Part shown: positions 1 to 8,637 of the stretch, piece by piece | Numbering within the stretch: position 1 is the stretch's first letter | Layout: each line of letters opens with the position of its first letter | NCBI GenBank assembly: GCA_964563435.1 | Contig: CAZLXI010000010.1 | Location: 57,241-121,240 of the forward strand | DNA length: 64,000 bases | Direction of reading: 5' to 3' | Source of the DNA: Leadbetterella sp964563435 | GTDB taxonomy: Bacteria > Bacteroidota > Bacteroidia > Cytophagales > Spirosomataceae | Notes under the pieces: generated by a model | What the model saw: only the letters and a program-made list of their open reading frames with translations | Databases searched by the model: none | Told to the model about the DNA's origin: nothing | Position numbers and translations under genes: made by a program

Positions 1-3000
1 ATCAGGAAGAAAGTGATATTTTGCTTCCTGATGAAAACAATAACGCCGGGAGTACAGGTCTTAGGCTGGCCGTTTCCGGTTCGTTAGCCGCTCCTGCAAT
101 AGAAAACTGTATATTTATCGGTAACACTTCAGACAATGACGGAGGAGGTATGAGGAACAGGAATTCCTCTCCCAGGATTACCAACAGCCTGTTTTCAAAC
201 AACAGCGCCACGAATGCCGGTGGCGGAATAGCCAATAGCCTGGGTTCTAACCCCCATATAATCAATACTACTTTTTCAGGTAATACCGCCGGGCAGGGGG
301 GGGCGACTATGAACAACGAGTCCGGCCCCGTGATCACCAATACCATTATTTTTGGCAACAGCAGTGGTATTGAAGACGTACTTTCTACGCCTGTGGTTAC
401 TTTCAGCCTGGTGCAGGGAGGGTATCCCGGCGAGGGCAATATCGATGCCGATCCTCTCTTTGTGAATGCCGCCGGAGGAGATTATCACCTGCAGGACTGT
501 AGCCCGGCGATCAATTCCGGGAGCAATGCGGCCGCTTCAGGTCTCGCCACGGACCTGGACGGTGAAGCCCGGATAAAGGGGGGCAATATAGACATGGGCG
601 CATTGGAAAACGATGGGCTGCTGCCCGTTCAGCTCAGTATTGCCTTTGTCAATCCCCCCACCACTTGCGGTGCGACAGATGGGACCATTACGTTCAGTAC
701 CAACCTGCCCGACGGTGAGCATACCCTGAACTTCCGGTCAGGTGCCAAAGACACCTCAGCCTTGGTGACGGTGGCCGCACAATTCACTTTGCTTAACGCT
801 CTGGGGACAGGTAATTTTTCTGCCTTTAGTATTTCGGGGGACAATTTTTGTACAGGCAAAGCTGATACCACCATTAGTTTTGGCAGCGGACCTGAAACCT
901 TGTTTTCGTTCCTTACATCCGTTAACCCGGGTGCCTGCGGGCTTAATGACGGCTCGATGCTGTTCATGACGGATCAACCTGACGATGTTTATACACTGAC
1001 ATTCAAAAAAGACGGCAGAGATACCCTGATTTCCGTAAAGGTCAATAGTACCATAATTCATGTAGAACACCTCGCAGAAGGCATTTACAGTGATTTTTCC
1101 CTGGTTACCAGCGGGTCCTGCCCGGGCACTTTTACCGGGCCGCTGACCCTGACCGCGCCCCCCGCTCCGGGCATTGCGGTAGAAGAGGTCACCGATATTT
1201 CTACCTGCGGCGGTACAGATGGCCGTATCACATTCTCCACCAGCCTGCCTGACGGCTCTTACAACATAGCCTTTAAAAAAGACGGGAAAGACACTACTGC
1301 TACGGTAGCGGTTTCCGGTAGCGTCATTTCAAACGGGGCATCCTCCGGGCGCATGTCGACCCCAAAAGCAACTTCGGCGCGTATGGCCGTTTCAAGCCCC
1401 ATTTTAACTATATTTTCACTGGATAACCTGGCAGGAGGCGTTTATTCGGAGTTCAGCATTACAGTGGATGGCTGCACATCGGTGCTGGATACCACACTTA
1501 CGCTGAATGCTCCTTCCGCCCCGACCCTTGCCGTAGATACGGTCACAGACCCCACCACCTGCGGAACCGCAGACGGCAGCATAACCTTTGCCACTAACCT
1601 TCCGGATGACAGCTACACCCTCAGTTTTAAGAAGGATACCCGGGACACTACCTCTACGGTCACCGTTAGCAGCGGGATGTTGGTTATTAGCGGACTCACC
1701 GCCGGAGAATACACCATGTTCACTATTACCACAGGCGGCGGCAGTAATTCGCGTTTATCGGTGAGCTCAGGAGGCTGCGTTTACAATTTCGCTGAAAAGG
1801 TGAAACTGACGGCCCCTAGGAGTATGCTGGTGTTCAAAGAGAAAACAGACCCTGCCACCTGTGGAGTTAATGATGCCGCAATCGTCTTCACGTCTTCCCT
1901 TCCGGCCGGTAGTTATATGCTGAATTATACACTTGACGGGAGCCCTGAGACGGCCACTGTGACCGTAAGTTCGGGAGACTTTACGCTTAATAACCTGAGC
2001 GGCGGTAATTACGCTGATTTCAGTATAATTACCCAGGCCTGCGAATATGTTTACCAGGATGAGATCGTGATCCCCAATTCCGTGGCTCCCGGCGGCGTGA
2101 TCACCCCCGACGGCCCCACCGAACTCTGCGAAGATGACCTGGTCAGCCTCACCGCCGCCGAAGGTGCCTCCTACCTGTGGAGTACGGGCGATACTACCCG
2201 CACCATCATCGTCGGGGCCGCCGGAACCTATAGCGTGACCGTCACTTCGGCCCGGGGCTGTAAGTCGGAAGCCGATATTACGGTAACCCAAAAAGTATGT
2301 AATCTGCCTCCCGTGGCCGTATGTAAGCCCCTGGTAGTGCTGGTGGCCAACGCCGACTGCTACGCCGTGCTGACCACCCGGGATCTCGATGCCGGCTCGT
2401 ACGATCCCAACGGCGACTGGACACGCCACACCCTCCTTAACTCCGACGGTATCTTCCGCCCTGGCGAATATACCGTCACCTATGAAGTGATGGACCCCAA
2501 AGGCGCCTTCAGCACCTGCGAATCACAGGTAAGGGTACTCGACCACACCCCGCCCGTGGCCCGGGCCCGTGATCTCATCCTGGAGCTCGATACCAACGGC
2601 CAGGCCTCCATCAGCGTGGCCGATGTAGACGCCGGCAGCTATGATAACTGTGGCCCTGTGACCATCAGCCTCAACCGCACCACTTTCGACTGCTCCGACC
2701 TCGGAAACCTCCAGGTCAGGCTTACCGTCACCGATGCCGGCGGTAATATGTCGGAAGCCTTGTCAGACATCCGGATCGTCGATAATACCCCGCCGGTGAT
2801 CCAGGCTACTGACCTTACCCTCACCCTAGACGAAAACGGCCGCGCAGCCATCAGTACCGATAACCTCATCACCGGGATCTCGGATAACTGCGGAATATGG
2901 AGTGTCAGCGTTTCACAGAATGAATTCAACTGTGAGCACATCGGAGAAAACCAGGTGGTCATCACGATAGAAGACGTTCAGGGTAACCGTACCACGGCCA

Positions 3001-4769
3001 CCGTGACCGTCACGGTAAAAGACACTACCTCACCCGTGGTCAGCGCCAAAGACCTTACGCTCTACCTCGACAAAGAGGGTAAGGCTACCCTCACCACCGC
3101 ACTGGCGGATGACGGCAGCAAAGACAATTGCGGTATCATTAGTCTCAGCATAGACCGGGAAGAATTCGGCTGCCAGGACCTCGGGGAGCAAACCCTCACC
3201 CTGACGGCCGTCGACGCGGCAGGCAATACCTCCGAAACTACCTTCATCGTCACCGTACTGGACACCCTGGCTCCGATTGTGCTGGCGAAAGACATCACCC
3301 TTTACCTCGATTCCGCCGGACAAGCCGCCCTGGCGCCCGAAGACATCGACGAAGGCAGCAGCGATAACTGCGGCATCGCTGACCGAAGCCTGCAGTACAC
3401 CGCTTTTGATTGCCCCAATGTGGGTACGCAGCCGGTGCAGTACACCGTCACTGACGGCAGCGGAAACAGCACTTCGGTGATCATCCAGGTCACCGTACGC
3501 GATACCATTGCTCCCGAAGTATTAACCCAAAACGTTGTGCTGGAACTGGACGGTGACGGTAAGGCCATCCTGTCTGTCAACGACGTGGACGCCGGCAGCT
3601 CAGACAACTGCACGATTGCTGCCATGAGCCTCTCCCAGACCGACTTCTCCTGCGCCGACCTGGGTAGCCGGAGGGTGACCCTCACCGTAAGGGATGTCAA
3701 CGGTAACCAAAGTGCTGACAGGGCCTCGGTGCTGATCAAAGACCCTAACGGTGTTTGTCCCTGCTCTTACGGCGTACTGGCCTGGCGCGGCGTCATCCTG
3801 AGAAGCAACGAGGTATCTGCCGGTGGGGTAGGCGTTATCAACAAGGGTAAGAAAGTAAGGCTGCGTAACACGGTCATTAATACCGAAGGCACCTTTGTAA
3901 AGTCCCCACAAAGCCGTTTTGACAACCAGAGTGCGGCCAGGATCTACATTCGGGGGGCAGCCCCTACTCCCGAAGCCTTCCGCAAGAATAGCTATAAAGA
4001 TAAAAACAAAGAAACGGCAGGTAATGGTGAAAGCCTTACCCTGGCCGCCGGCCGCTACGGCAGGATCAAAGCCGGCAAAGATGCCACGCTGACCTTCAGT
4101 GGTGGCGAAGTGTATATCCGCAGCCTGAAAGTGAAGAAAAATGCCAGCCTGGTGTTCTCGGAAAACACCGTCTTATTGGTCAGGAACGGTGTAAAGCTGG
4201 GTAAGAACGTGACCCTGAATACCCGCGGTGAACCGGTCAGGATTTATGCCGGCAGCGGCATCACCGTGGGCAATGCTTCAGAAATCAGAGGCATACTGCA
4301 CACCCGGAGCAACCTGAAGGTCCACGGCGGCGGGGAGATCACCTATCTGGAAGGTTTATTTATCGCTGATAAGATCCGTGGCGGAAGAAATACGCACTGG
4401 GCCGGAGGAGGCGTGCTTTGTACAGGTAATAATGAGCCTGAACCGGTGCTGGCTTCCGAAAAGGACAAAAAATCCCGTCAGATTGAGCCTGTCGAAGCCC
4501 CGGCCAGCATTACAGACGCCGACATCCGGGTCAGTGTATGGCCCAATCCTGCCGTAGAAAGAATACAGGTTGAAATAGAAAGTGAGGCACCTGACGGAAA
4601 TCTGCTGCTGGTGGATATGCAGGGTAATATATTGTTCAGAAAGGCCTACACGGGTCAGTACAGCCGGCAGGAAATTAACCTCGGAAAATTCCCCACAGGA
4701 ACTTACGTACTAAGAGTCAGCAGTGGCGGAAAAGAAAAGACACTTCGGGTGTTTAAAGAGAAAAGATAA
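1..4769 (+). CDS. Giant secreted T9SS adhesin, 5' end outside window
   Basis: The frame is open from base 3, so the true start lies upstream; at least 1588 codons are present. Residues are counted from base 21. About 1-195 is a right-handed parallel beta-helix with NN/GG-rich rungs ending in a DxDGExR...DMGALE motif, as in choice-of-anchor/Pel9A-like proteins. About 205-690 holds five divergent ~100-aa repeats with a TCG-x-xDG-x-I-x-F and LPDGSY core. About 695-760 is a PKD/Ig-like module. About 765-1255 holds six ~80-aa HYR-like modules with the motif DAGSxDNCG. About 1260-1475 is a Lys/Gly-rich beta-solenoid-like stretch, and the last ~75 residues (SVWPNPAVERIQVEIES... GTYVLRVSSGGK) are a T9SS type A sorting domain. 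The protein is therefore inferred to be exported and attached to the cell surface; its ligand is unknown. Confidence 0.9.
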   Translation, partial: QEESDILLPDENNNAGSTGLRLAVSGSLAAPAIENCIFIGNTSDNDGGGMRNRNSSPRITNSLFSNNSATNAGGGIANSLGSNPHIINTTFSGNTAGQGGATMNNESGPVITNTIIFGNSSGIEDVLSTPVVTFSLVQGGYPGEGNIDADPLFVNAAGGDYHLQDCSPAINSGSNAAASGLATDLDGEARIKGGNIDMGALENDGLLPVQLSIAFVNPPTTCGATDGTITFSTNLPDGEHTLNFRSGAKDTSALVTVAAQFTLLNALGTGNFSAFSISGDNFCTGKADTTISFGSGPETLFSFLTSVNPGACGLNDGSMLFMTDQPDDVYTLTFKKDGRDTLISVKVNSTIIHVEHLAEGIYSDFSLVTSGSCPGTFTGPLTLTAPPAPGIAVEEVTDISTCGGTDGRITFSTSLPDGSYNIAFKKDGKDTTATVAVSGSVISNGASSGRMSTPKATSARMAVSSPILTIFSLDNLAGGVYSEFSITVDGCTSVLDTTLTLNAPSAPTLAVDTVTDPTTCGTADGSITFATNLPDDSYTLSFKKDTRDTTSTVTVSSGMLVISGLTAGEYTMFTITTGGGSNSRLSVSSGGCVYNFAEKVKLTAPRSMLVFKEKTDPATCGVNDAAIVFTSSLPAGSYMLNYTLDGSPETATVTVSSGDFTLNNLSGGNYADFSIITQACEYVYQDEIVIPNSVAPGGVITPDGPTELCEDDLVSLTAAEGASYLWSTGDTTRTIIVGAAGTYSVTVTSARGCKSEADITVTQKVCNLPPVAVCKPLVVLVANADCYAVLTTRDLDAGSYDPNGDWTRHTLLNSDGIFRPGEYTVTYEVMDPKGAFSTCESQVRVLDHTPPVARARDLILELDTNGQASISVADVDAGSYDNCGPVTISLNRTTFDCSDLGNLQVRLTVTDAGGNMSEALSDIRIVDNTPPVIQATDLTLTLDENGRAAISTDNLITGISDNCGIWSVSVSQNEFNCEHIGENQVVITIEDVQGNRTTATVTVTVKDTTSPVVSAKDLTLYLDKEGKATLTTALADDGSKDNCGIISLSIDREEFGCQDLGEQTLTLTAVDAAGNTSETTFIVTVLDTLAPIVLAKDITLYLDSAGQAALAPEDIDEGSSDNCGIADRSLQYTAFDCPNVGTQPVQYTVTDGSGNSTSVIIQVTVRDTIAPEVLTQNVVLELDGDGKAILSVNDVDAGSSDNCTIAAMSLSQTDFSCADLGSRRVTLTVRDVNGNQSADRASVLIKDPNGVCPCSYGVLAWRGVILRSNEVSAGGVGVINKGKKVRLRNTVINTEGTFVKSPQSRFDNQSAARIYIRGAAPTPEAFRKNSYKDKNKETAGNGESLTLAAGRYGRIKAGKDATLTFSGGEVYIRSLKVKKNASLVFSENTVLLVRNGVKLGKNVTLNTRGEPVRIYAGSGITVGNASEIRGILHTRSNLKVHGGGEITYLEGLFIADKIRGGRNTHWAGGGVLCTGNNEPEPVLASEKDKKSRQIEPVEAPASITDADIRVSVWPNPAVERIQVEIESEAPDGNLLLVDMQGNILFRKAYTGQYSRQEINLGKFPTGTYVLRVSSGGKEKTLRVFKEKR

Positions 4770-4776
4770 ATAAAGA

Positions 4777-4873
4777 GTTAAAAGTTAAAAGATAAAAACT
4801 AAAAGTTTCGGTACATTAGTATTTTATAAATGAATGTACCGAAACTTTTATCTTTTCACTTTTAGTTTTTAAC
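4777..4873. repeat. Heptad-word inverted repeat A at convergent gene ends
   Basis: The left arm is five consecutive 7-mers, GTTAAAA GTTAAAA GATAAAA ACTAAAA GTTTCGG (4777-4811). The right arm is five complementary-strand 7-mers (4839-4873), whose last base abuts the TAA stop of the peroxiredoxin gene. The inner 17 bp (4801-4817 with 4833-4849, AAAAGTTTCGGTACATT) pair perfectly around a 15-nt loop. It sits between two converging genes and could act as a bidirectional terminator or mRNA 3'-end stabiliser. Related elements lie at 16365 and 59245. Confidence 0.85.
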
Positions 4874-5512
4874 TTAATCCTTATCCGGCTGCGGCGTATA
4901 CCGCAGATACGGCTTCACTACATTTACCCCCTTAGGGAATTTCTGAAGTGCGTCTTCCGTGGAAACGGCCGGCACCACTATCGTGTCCTCGCCCTGTACC
5001 CAGTCGGCCGGCGTGGCTACCGAATAGTTGGAGGTCAGCTGAAGAGAGTCGATCACCCGGAGGATCTCCTGGAAATTCCGGCCGGTGGAAGCCGGGTAAG
5101 TTAAGGTGAGTTTGATCTTCTTGTCGGGCCCGATAACAAATACCGACCTTACGGTGGCCTTTTCTGAAGCATTCGGGTGGATCATGTCGTAAAGCTCCGC
5201 TACCTGGCGGCCCTCATCGGCAATGATGGGGAAATTTAATTTTACATTGTTTACCTCTTCGATGTCCGGAATCCAGCGATTGTGCGAGTCCAGGTCATCC
5301 ACCGATACGGCGAGGATCTTAACGCCTCTCTTTCCGAATTCTCCCTTCAGCAGGGCGGTCTTTCCCAGCTCCGTTGTGCAAACCGGGGTGAAGTCGGCAG
5401 GGTGAGAAAAGAGCAATCCCCAGGAATCGCCCAGCCAGTCGTGAAAGCTGATCTGACCTTGCGTGGTATTGGCCGTAAAGTCAGGTGCAATATCTCCAAG
5501 TCTAAGTGACAT
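4874..5512 (-). CDS. 1-Cys peroxiredoxin (Prx6 subfamily)
   Basis: The 212-aa product is a thiol peroxidase of the AhpC/TSA superfamily that would reduce hydrogen peroxide or organic peroxides in the cytoplasm. The peroxidatic cysteine is Cys45 in PADFTPVCTTE, and it is the only cysteine in the protein, which together with the long C-terminal domain (YPASTGRNFQEILRVIDSLQ onward) puts it in the Prx6/1-Cys group. The length is typical of the family. The ATG at 5512 fits the conserved N-terminus. The gene is monocistronic and faces away from the ABC operon at 5684; an operator-like palindrome lies about 26 bp upstream of the start. Confidence 0.95.
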   Translation of the reverse strand: MSLRLGDIAPDFTANTTQGQISFHDWLGDSWGLLFSHPADFTPVCTTELGKTALLKGEFGKRGVKILAVSVDDLDSHNRWIPDIEEVNNVKLNFPIIADEGRQVAELYDMIHPNASEKATVRSVFVIGPDKKIKLTLTYPASTGRNFQEILRVIDSLQLTSNYSVATPADWVQGEDTIVVPAVSTEDALQKFPKGVNVVKPYLRYTPQPDKD

Positions 5513-5537
5513 AATGTTGAAAATTTTGGTTCGACAA

Positions 5538-5562
5538 TTAGACTACCTGTTTGGTAGACTAA
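5538..5562. promoter_or_regulatory. Operator-like palindrome upstream of peroxiredoxin
   Basis: TTAGACTACC (5538-5547) and GGTAGACTAA (5553-5562) form a 10-bp inverted repeat with one mismatch around a 5-bp spacer. The geometry (25 bp, near-perfect dyad, close to a start codon) resembles sites bound by dimeric TetR-family repressors. It lies between the peroxiredoxin start (5512) and the ABC operon start (5684), much closer to the former. No TetR gene is visible in the window, so the regulator would be encoded elsewhere. Confidence 0.55.
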
Positions 5563-5626
5563 TGCAAATTACGGGATTATTTTTAAGAAAGTCCTGAAAA
5601 AGATAAAAATATTTCCGATTTTTACT

Positions 5627-5657
5627 TTTTAAACCCATGCTTAGAGCATGTTTAAAA
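5627..5657. repeat. Small inverted repeat with a TGTTTAAAA arm
   Basis: TTTTAAACCCATGC (5627-5640) pairs with GCATGTTTAAAA (5646-5657) across a 5-nt loop, with a 2-nt bulge. The arm core TGTTTAAAA is shared with the ends of the larger palindromic elements at 17758 and 40370, so this may be a shrunken remnant of the same family, or simply an unrelated hairpin in the leader of the ABC operon. Confidence 0.45.
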
Positions 5658-5683
5658 TAAGTGCTAAAGAATAAATATTAAAA

Positions 5684-6319
5684 ATGCTCTTAATGCTTGA
5701 GACCCATTCGCTGGAGTTCCATTACGGCGATTCTGCCCGTTTTGTTTTCCCCGATGTCCACTGTGCTTCTGGAGATACCCTGCTGATCCTGGGAAATTCC
5801 GGTTCGGGAAAGACCACTTTCCTGAACCTGATGGCGCTTTTATTGCCGCCTGTCAAAGGCGAACTCCGGATCAACGGAACAGGTACGACAAGCCTTCCCC
5901 TGCATGAATTACCCGGTTTTCGGGCCCGGAACATCGGCCTGGTGTTTCAGAAGCCTTATTTTGTGAATGCCCTGAACGTAAGAGATAATCTTTTGATGGC
6001 CAATTATTTCGCAGGAAACCCGCCAGACAAGGGCCGGGTAGGTCGCCTGGCCGAATCGCTGGGTTTTTCAGCCCTGCTGGATAAACGGGTGACCGAGCTC
6101 AGCGGTGGAGAGCAGCAGCGTGTGGGGATCGCCCGGGCGCTGATGAACTCGGCCAGGCTTATCCTGGCCGATGAGCCTACTTCCGCGTTAGACGATCTGA
6201 ACTGCGGGAAGGTGGCCGACCTGCTGGAGGCGCAGGCGAAGGAAAACGGGGCCGCCCTGGTCATCGTCACGCATGATCAGCGTTTAAAATCACGGTTTCC
6301 ATCTCAAATCACCCTATAA
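5684..6319 (+). CDS. ABC transporter ATP-binding protein (LolD/MacB-like)
   Basis: This 211-aa ATPase has Walker A GNSGSGKTT at residues 37-45, Q-loop Gln89, signature LSGGEQQ at 139-145, Walker B LILADEP at 159-165 and switch His197. The sequence is closest in style to the MacB/LolD group, whose members energise FtsX-like permeases rather than classical importers. The ATG at 5693 (MLETHSL) is an equally good start. The permease gene begins two bases after the stop, so the pair is one transporter. With the third gene at 7550 it forms a three-gene operon possibly concerned with metal handling (see the permease). Confidence 0.93.
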   Translation: MLLMLETHSLEFHYGDSARFVFPDVHCASGDTLLILGNSGSGKTTFLNLMALLLPPVKGELRINGTGTTSLPLHELPGFRARNIGLVFQKPYFVNALNVRDNLLMANYFAGNPPDKGRVGRLAESLGFSALLDKRVTELSGGEQQRVGIARALMNSARLILADEPTSALDDLNCGKVADLLEAQAKENGAALVIVTHDQRLKSRFPSQITL

Positions 6320-6321
6320 TC

Positions 6322-7557
6322 ATGCTTCTGAAGATCGTCTGGAAAAATATAGTTGATAAGAAACTGAACAGTATCCTGGCCGTTTTGCTGATGGCTTTCG
6401 GTATCGGGATCATCTCCCTGCTGATTACTGTAGGAAAACAGCTCCAGGACAAGTTTGCCAAGAATATATCAGGAGTGGATATGGTGGTCGGAGCCAAAGG
6501 CAGCCCACTGCAGCTCATCCTGTCGGGGGTTTACCAGATCGACTCCCCCACCGGAAATATTGCGCTCAGTGAGCTGAACATGCTTCGCAGCAACCCGTTG
6601 GTAAAGGAGCTGATCCCGCTTTCGATGGGCGATAATTACAAAGGTTACCGGATCGTGGGGAGTAATGAGAAATACCTGCAGCACTTTAAAGCGGAGCTAA
6701 AAGCCGGTCAAGTTTTTGAGCAGCCGATGGAGGTGGTGGCCGGGGCTACAGTGGCCCGCAACCTGGAGTTGAAGCTGAATGATACCTTTGTAAGTTCCCA
6801 CGGTTTTGAAGCCGACGGGCATAGTCATGACGATCAGGTCTATAAGGTGGTCGGTATCCTGGAATACAGTAATTCGGTGTTGGATAACCTGCTGGTGAGC
6901 GACCTGGAGAGTGTATGGCTGGTTCATGCCGGGCACGATGATGAAGGAGCAGATGACGGGGAAGCCGGGGCTCAGGCAGGAGTAGAAGAACATGAAGAGC
7001 GGCCCGCTCACGAGCCGGAAGTGACCTGTGCGCTGGTGAAATTCCGTTCACCCATGGGGCTGATGTCTTTACCCCGTCTGATCAACCAGAACACCCAAAT
7101 GCAGGCCGCGCTGCCCGCTATAGAAGTGAACCGGCTTTTTGAGCTGATGGGAATAGGCATGGACGCCGTAAAGGCACTGGCCGCAGCCATTATGCTGATC
7201 AGCGGGGTGAGCGTTTTTATCACGCTGTTCAATGCCCTGAAAGAAAGGAAATACGAGCTTGCGCTGATGCTTTCCATGGGCGGAACCCGCCTGAAGCTGT
7301 TCTTTATGCTCCTGCTGGAAGGGATCATCCTGTCGTTGTCGGGCTATGCGCTGGGCATCCTGCTCAGCCGGGCCGGCCTGTGGCTGGCTTCGGGTGCTTT
7401 GAAACGGGGTTATAATTACACACTGGAGCAGCAATTCCTGCAAAAAGAGGAAATTTATTTGCTTCTGTTAGCGTTATTCATAGGTATTGTGGCAGCAATT
7501 ATCCCTTCATCGGGAATTTATAAAATTAATATTTCAAAAACTTTAGCAAATGAATAG
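6322..7557 (+). CDS. FtsX/MacB-type ABC permease with His/acid-rich loop
   Basis: The 411-aa protein has one N-terminal membrane segment (about 16-37), a large extracytoplasmic domain, and three C-terminal membrane segments (about 283-305, 326-350, 378-398), the FtsX/MacB permease topology. The extracytoplasmic domain contains two clusters unusual for this family: H160...H167-S-H169 and a strongly acidic stretch at 202-232 with four histidines. Such clusters often bind divalent metals such as zinc, so a role in metal transport or sensing is inferred, not shown. The stop overlaps the start of the DUF3299 gene by 8 bp, implying translational coupling. Confidence 0.9.
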   Translation: MLLKIVWKNIVDKKLNSILAVLLMAFGIGIISLLITVGKQLQDKFAKNISGVDMVVGAKGSPLQLILSGVYQIDSPTGNIALSELNMLRSNPLVKELIPLSMGDNYKGYRIVGSNEKYLQHFKAELKAGQVFEQPMEVVAGATVARNLELKLNDTFVSSHGFEADGHSHDDQVYKVVGILEYSNSVLDNLLVSDLESVWLVHAGHDDEGADDGEAGAQAGVEEHEERPAHEPEVTCALVKFRSPMGLMSLPRLINQNTQMQAALPAIEVNRLFELMGIGMDAVKALAAAIMLISGVSVFITLFNALKERKYELALMLSMGGTRLKLFFMLLLEGIILSLSGYALGILLSRAGLWLASGALKRGYNYTLEQQFLQKEEIYLLLLALFIGIVAAIIPSSGIYKINISKTLANE

Positions 7558-7984
7558 GAAGCTGATTTTGTCCCTGTTATTTATCCCGGCTGTGGTGTTT
7601 GCCGCTAACCCCATCAAAATAACGTGGGACCAGTTAAGTGACGTTACGTTTAAAAAGAAATGGAACGCCACGGAAAACATGTTTCTCCTGGAGCCCCAGT
7701 TCGGATCGAAGGTGCTGGCATTGAAAGGAAAGGAGGTTCAGCTGGGTGGATACATGATTCCCGTGGATGTGGATGCCAACTATTACGTTTTGTCTTCTAA
7801 CCCGTTTGCGTCCTGTTTCTTCTGTGGCGGAGCAGGCCCGGAGTCGGTCGTTTCCATCAAGTTTAAAAAGGTCACCAAAAGATTTAATACCGACGACAAG
7901 GTAACCATTAAAGGGATCCTGCGTCTTAATGTGGATGATATCAATGACCTGAACTATATTCTGGAAGATGCGGAGGTCATTTAA
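7550..7984 (+). CDS. DUF3299-like periplasmic protein
   Basis: The 144-aa product has a Sec signal peptide (about 1-19, ending VVFAA) and a small beta-rich domain. The segment GGYMIPVD at 66-73 and ASCFFCGGAGPES at 87-99, with Cys89 and Cys92, match the DUF3299 family as I know it; its biochemical role is not established. The start overlaps the permease stop by 8 bp, so it is a component of the same operon. In other bacteria DUF3299 genes also sit beside MacB-like ABC transporters, some zinc-regulated; a periplasmic metal- or substrate-binding partner is a reasonable inference. Confidence 0.8.
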   Translation: MNRKLILSLLFIPAVVFAANPIKITWDQLSDVTFKKKWNATENMFLLEPQFGSKVLALKGKEVQLGGYMIPVDVDANYYVLSSNPFASCFFCGGAGPESVVSIKFKKVTKRFNTDDKVTIKGILRLNVDDINDLNYILEDAEVI

Positions 7985-8013
7985 TTAATTCTGTTTCACT
8001 TAAAATAAAGGAT

Positions 8014-8550
8014 ATGAATAAGAAGCTTCTTCTGATCGTTGCTTTTTTGGGAATAGGCATAAGCAGTTCTTTTGCACAAAATTATAATAACTGGGCGATA
8101 GGCCTGAAAGTGGGTGAGCCGGTAGGGCTGAATGTGAGAAAGTATTTTGACGGAGGGTCGAAGAATGTAGATGTTAATTTTGGTACTTACGGTTTTCTGT
8201 GGGGACGCACAAGGGAGTATAGCAATAAAGCATATTATGACCAGACCGGCCTGATGGTACAGGGGATCTTCCACTGGAACAAGCAAATAGGATCTGCCGA
8301 GCGGTTCCAGATCTATTATGGTTTCGGCGGGCAGGTTAACTCCCGGAAGACCGTTCCGCCCGTAGGAAACAATATTGCGCAGAAACAGATCTCACTGGGA
8401 GCGGTGGTGAACGGCGGGCTGGAGTTCAGCCTGCCCGATAATGACCTCAGCCTGTTTGCTGACCTGGGCCTGTATGCAGAACTGGCCCCCAAAATCCTTT
8501 TCACTGCCGTACCGGCCAGCGTGGGGGTAAGGCTAAATATCGGCAGATAA
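8014..8550 (+). CDS. Secreted protein, probable small outer-membrane beta-barrel
   Basis: The 178-aa product starts with a clear signal peptide (MNKKLLLIVAFLGIGISSSFAQ, cleavage after residue ~21). The mature part alternates Gly/aromatic strands (AIGLKVGEP, GLNVRKYF, YGFGGQV, VVNGGLEFSL, LFADLGLYAEL) and ends in GVRLNIGR, the pattern of eight-stranded outer-membrane barrels of Bacteroidota. Specific function is not recognisable. It lies 29 bp downstream of the DUF3299 gene and may be read through from that operon; the LytTR gene follows. Confidence 0.75.
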   Translation: MNKKLLLIVAFLGIGISSSFAQNYNNWAIGLKVGEPVGLNVRKYFDGGSKNVDVNFGTYGFLWGRTREYSNKAYYDQTGLMVQGIFHWNKQIGSAERFQIYYGFGGQVNSRKTVPPVGNNIAQKQISLGAVVNGGLEFSLPDNDLSLFADLGLYAELAPKILFTAVPASVGVRLNIGR

Positions 8551-8637
8551 GTCCGTCAGTAAAGTTTAAGTTTAAATTTCGGAAAGTCTTCCAACCTTTT
8601 GGGAGTGGGATTGGTCTATGTACTAAAAGCCCCAACT

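Noticed and set aside
1767..2429. 220-codon minus-strand frame within the first adhesin
   Set aside because: Antisense to repeat modules; its own apparent repeats arise from the repeats on the coding strand.
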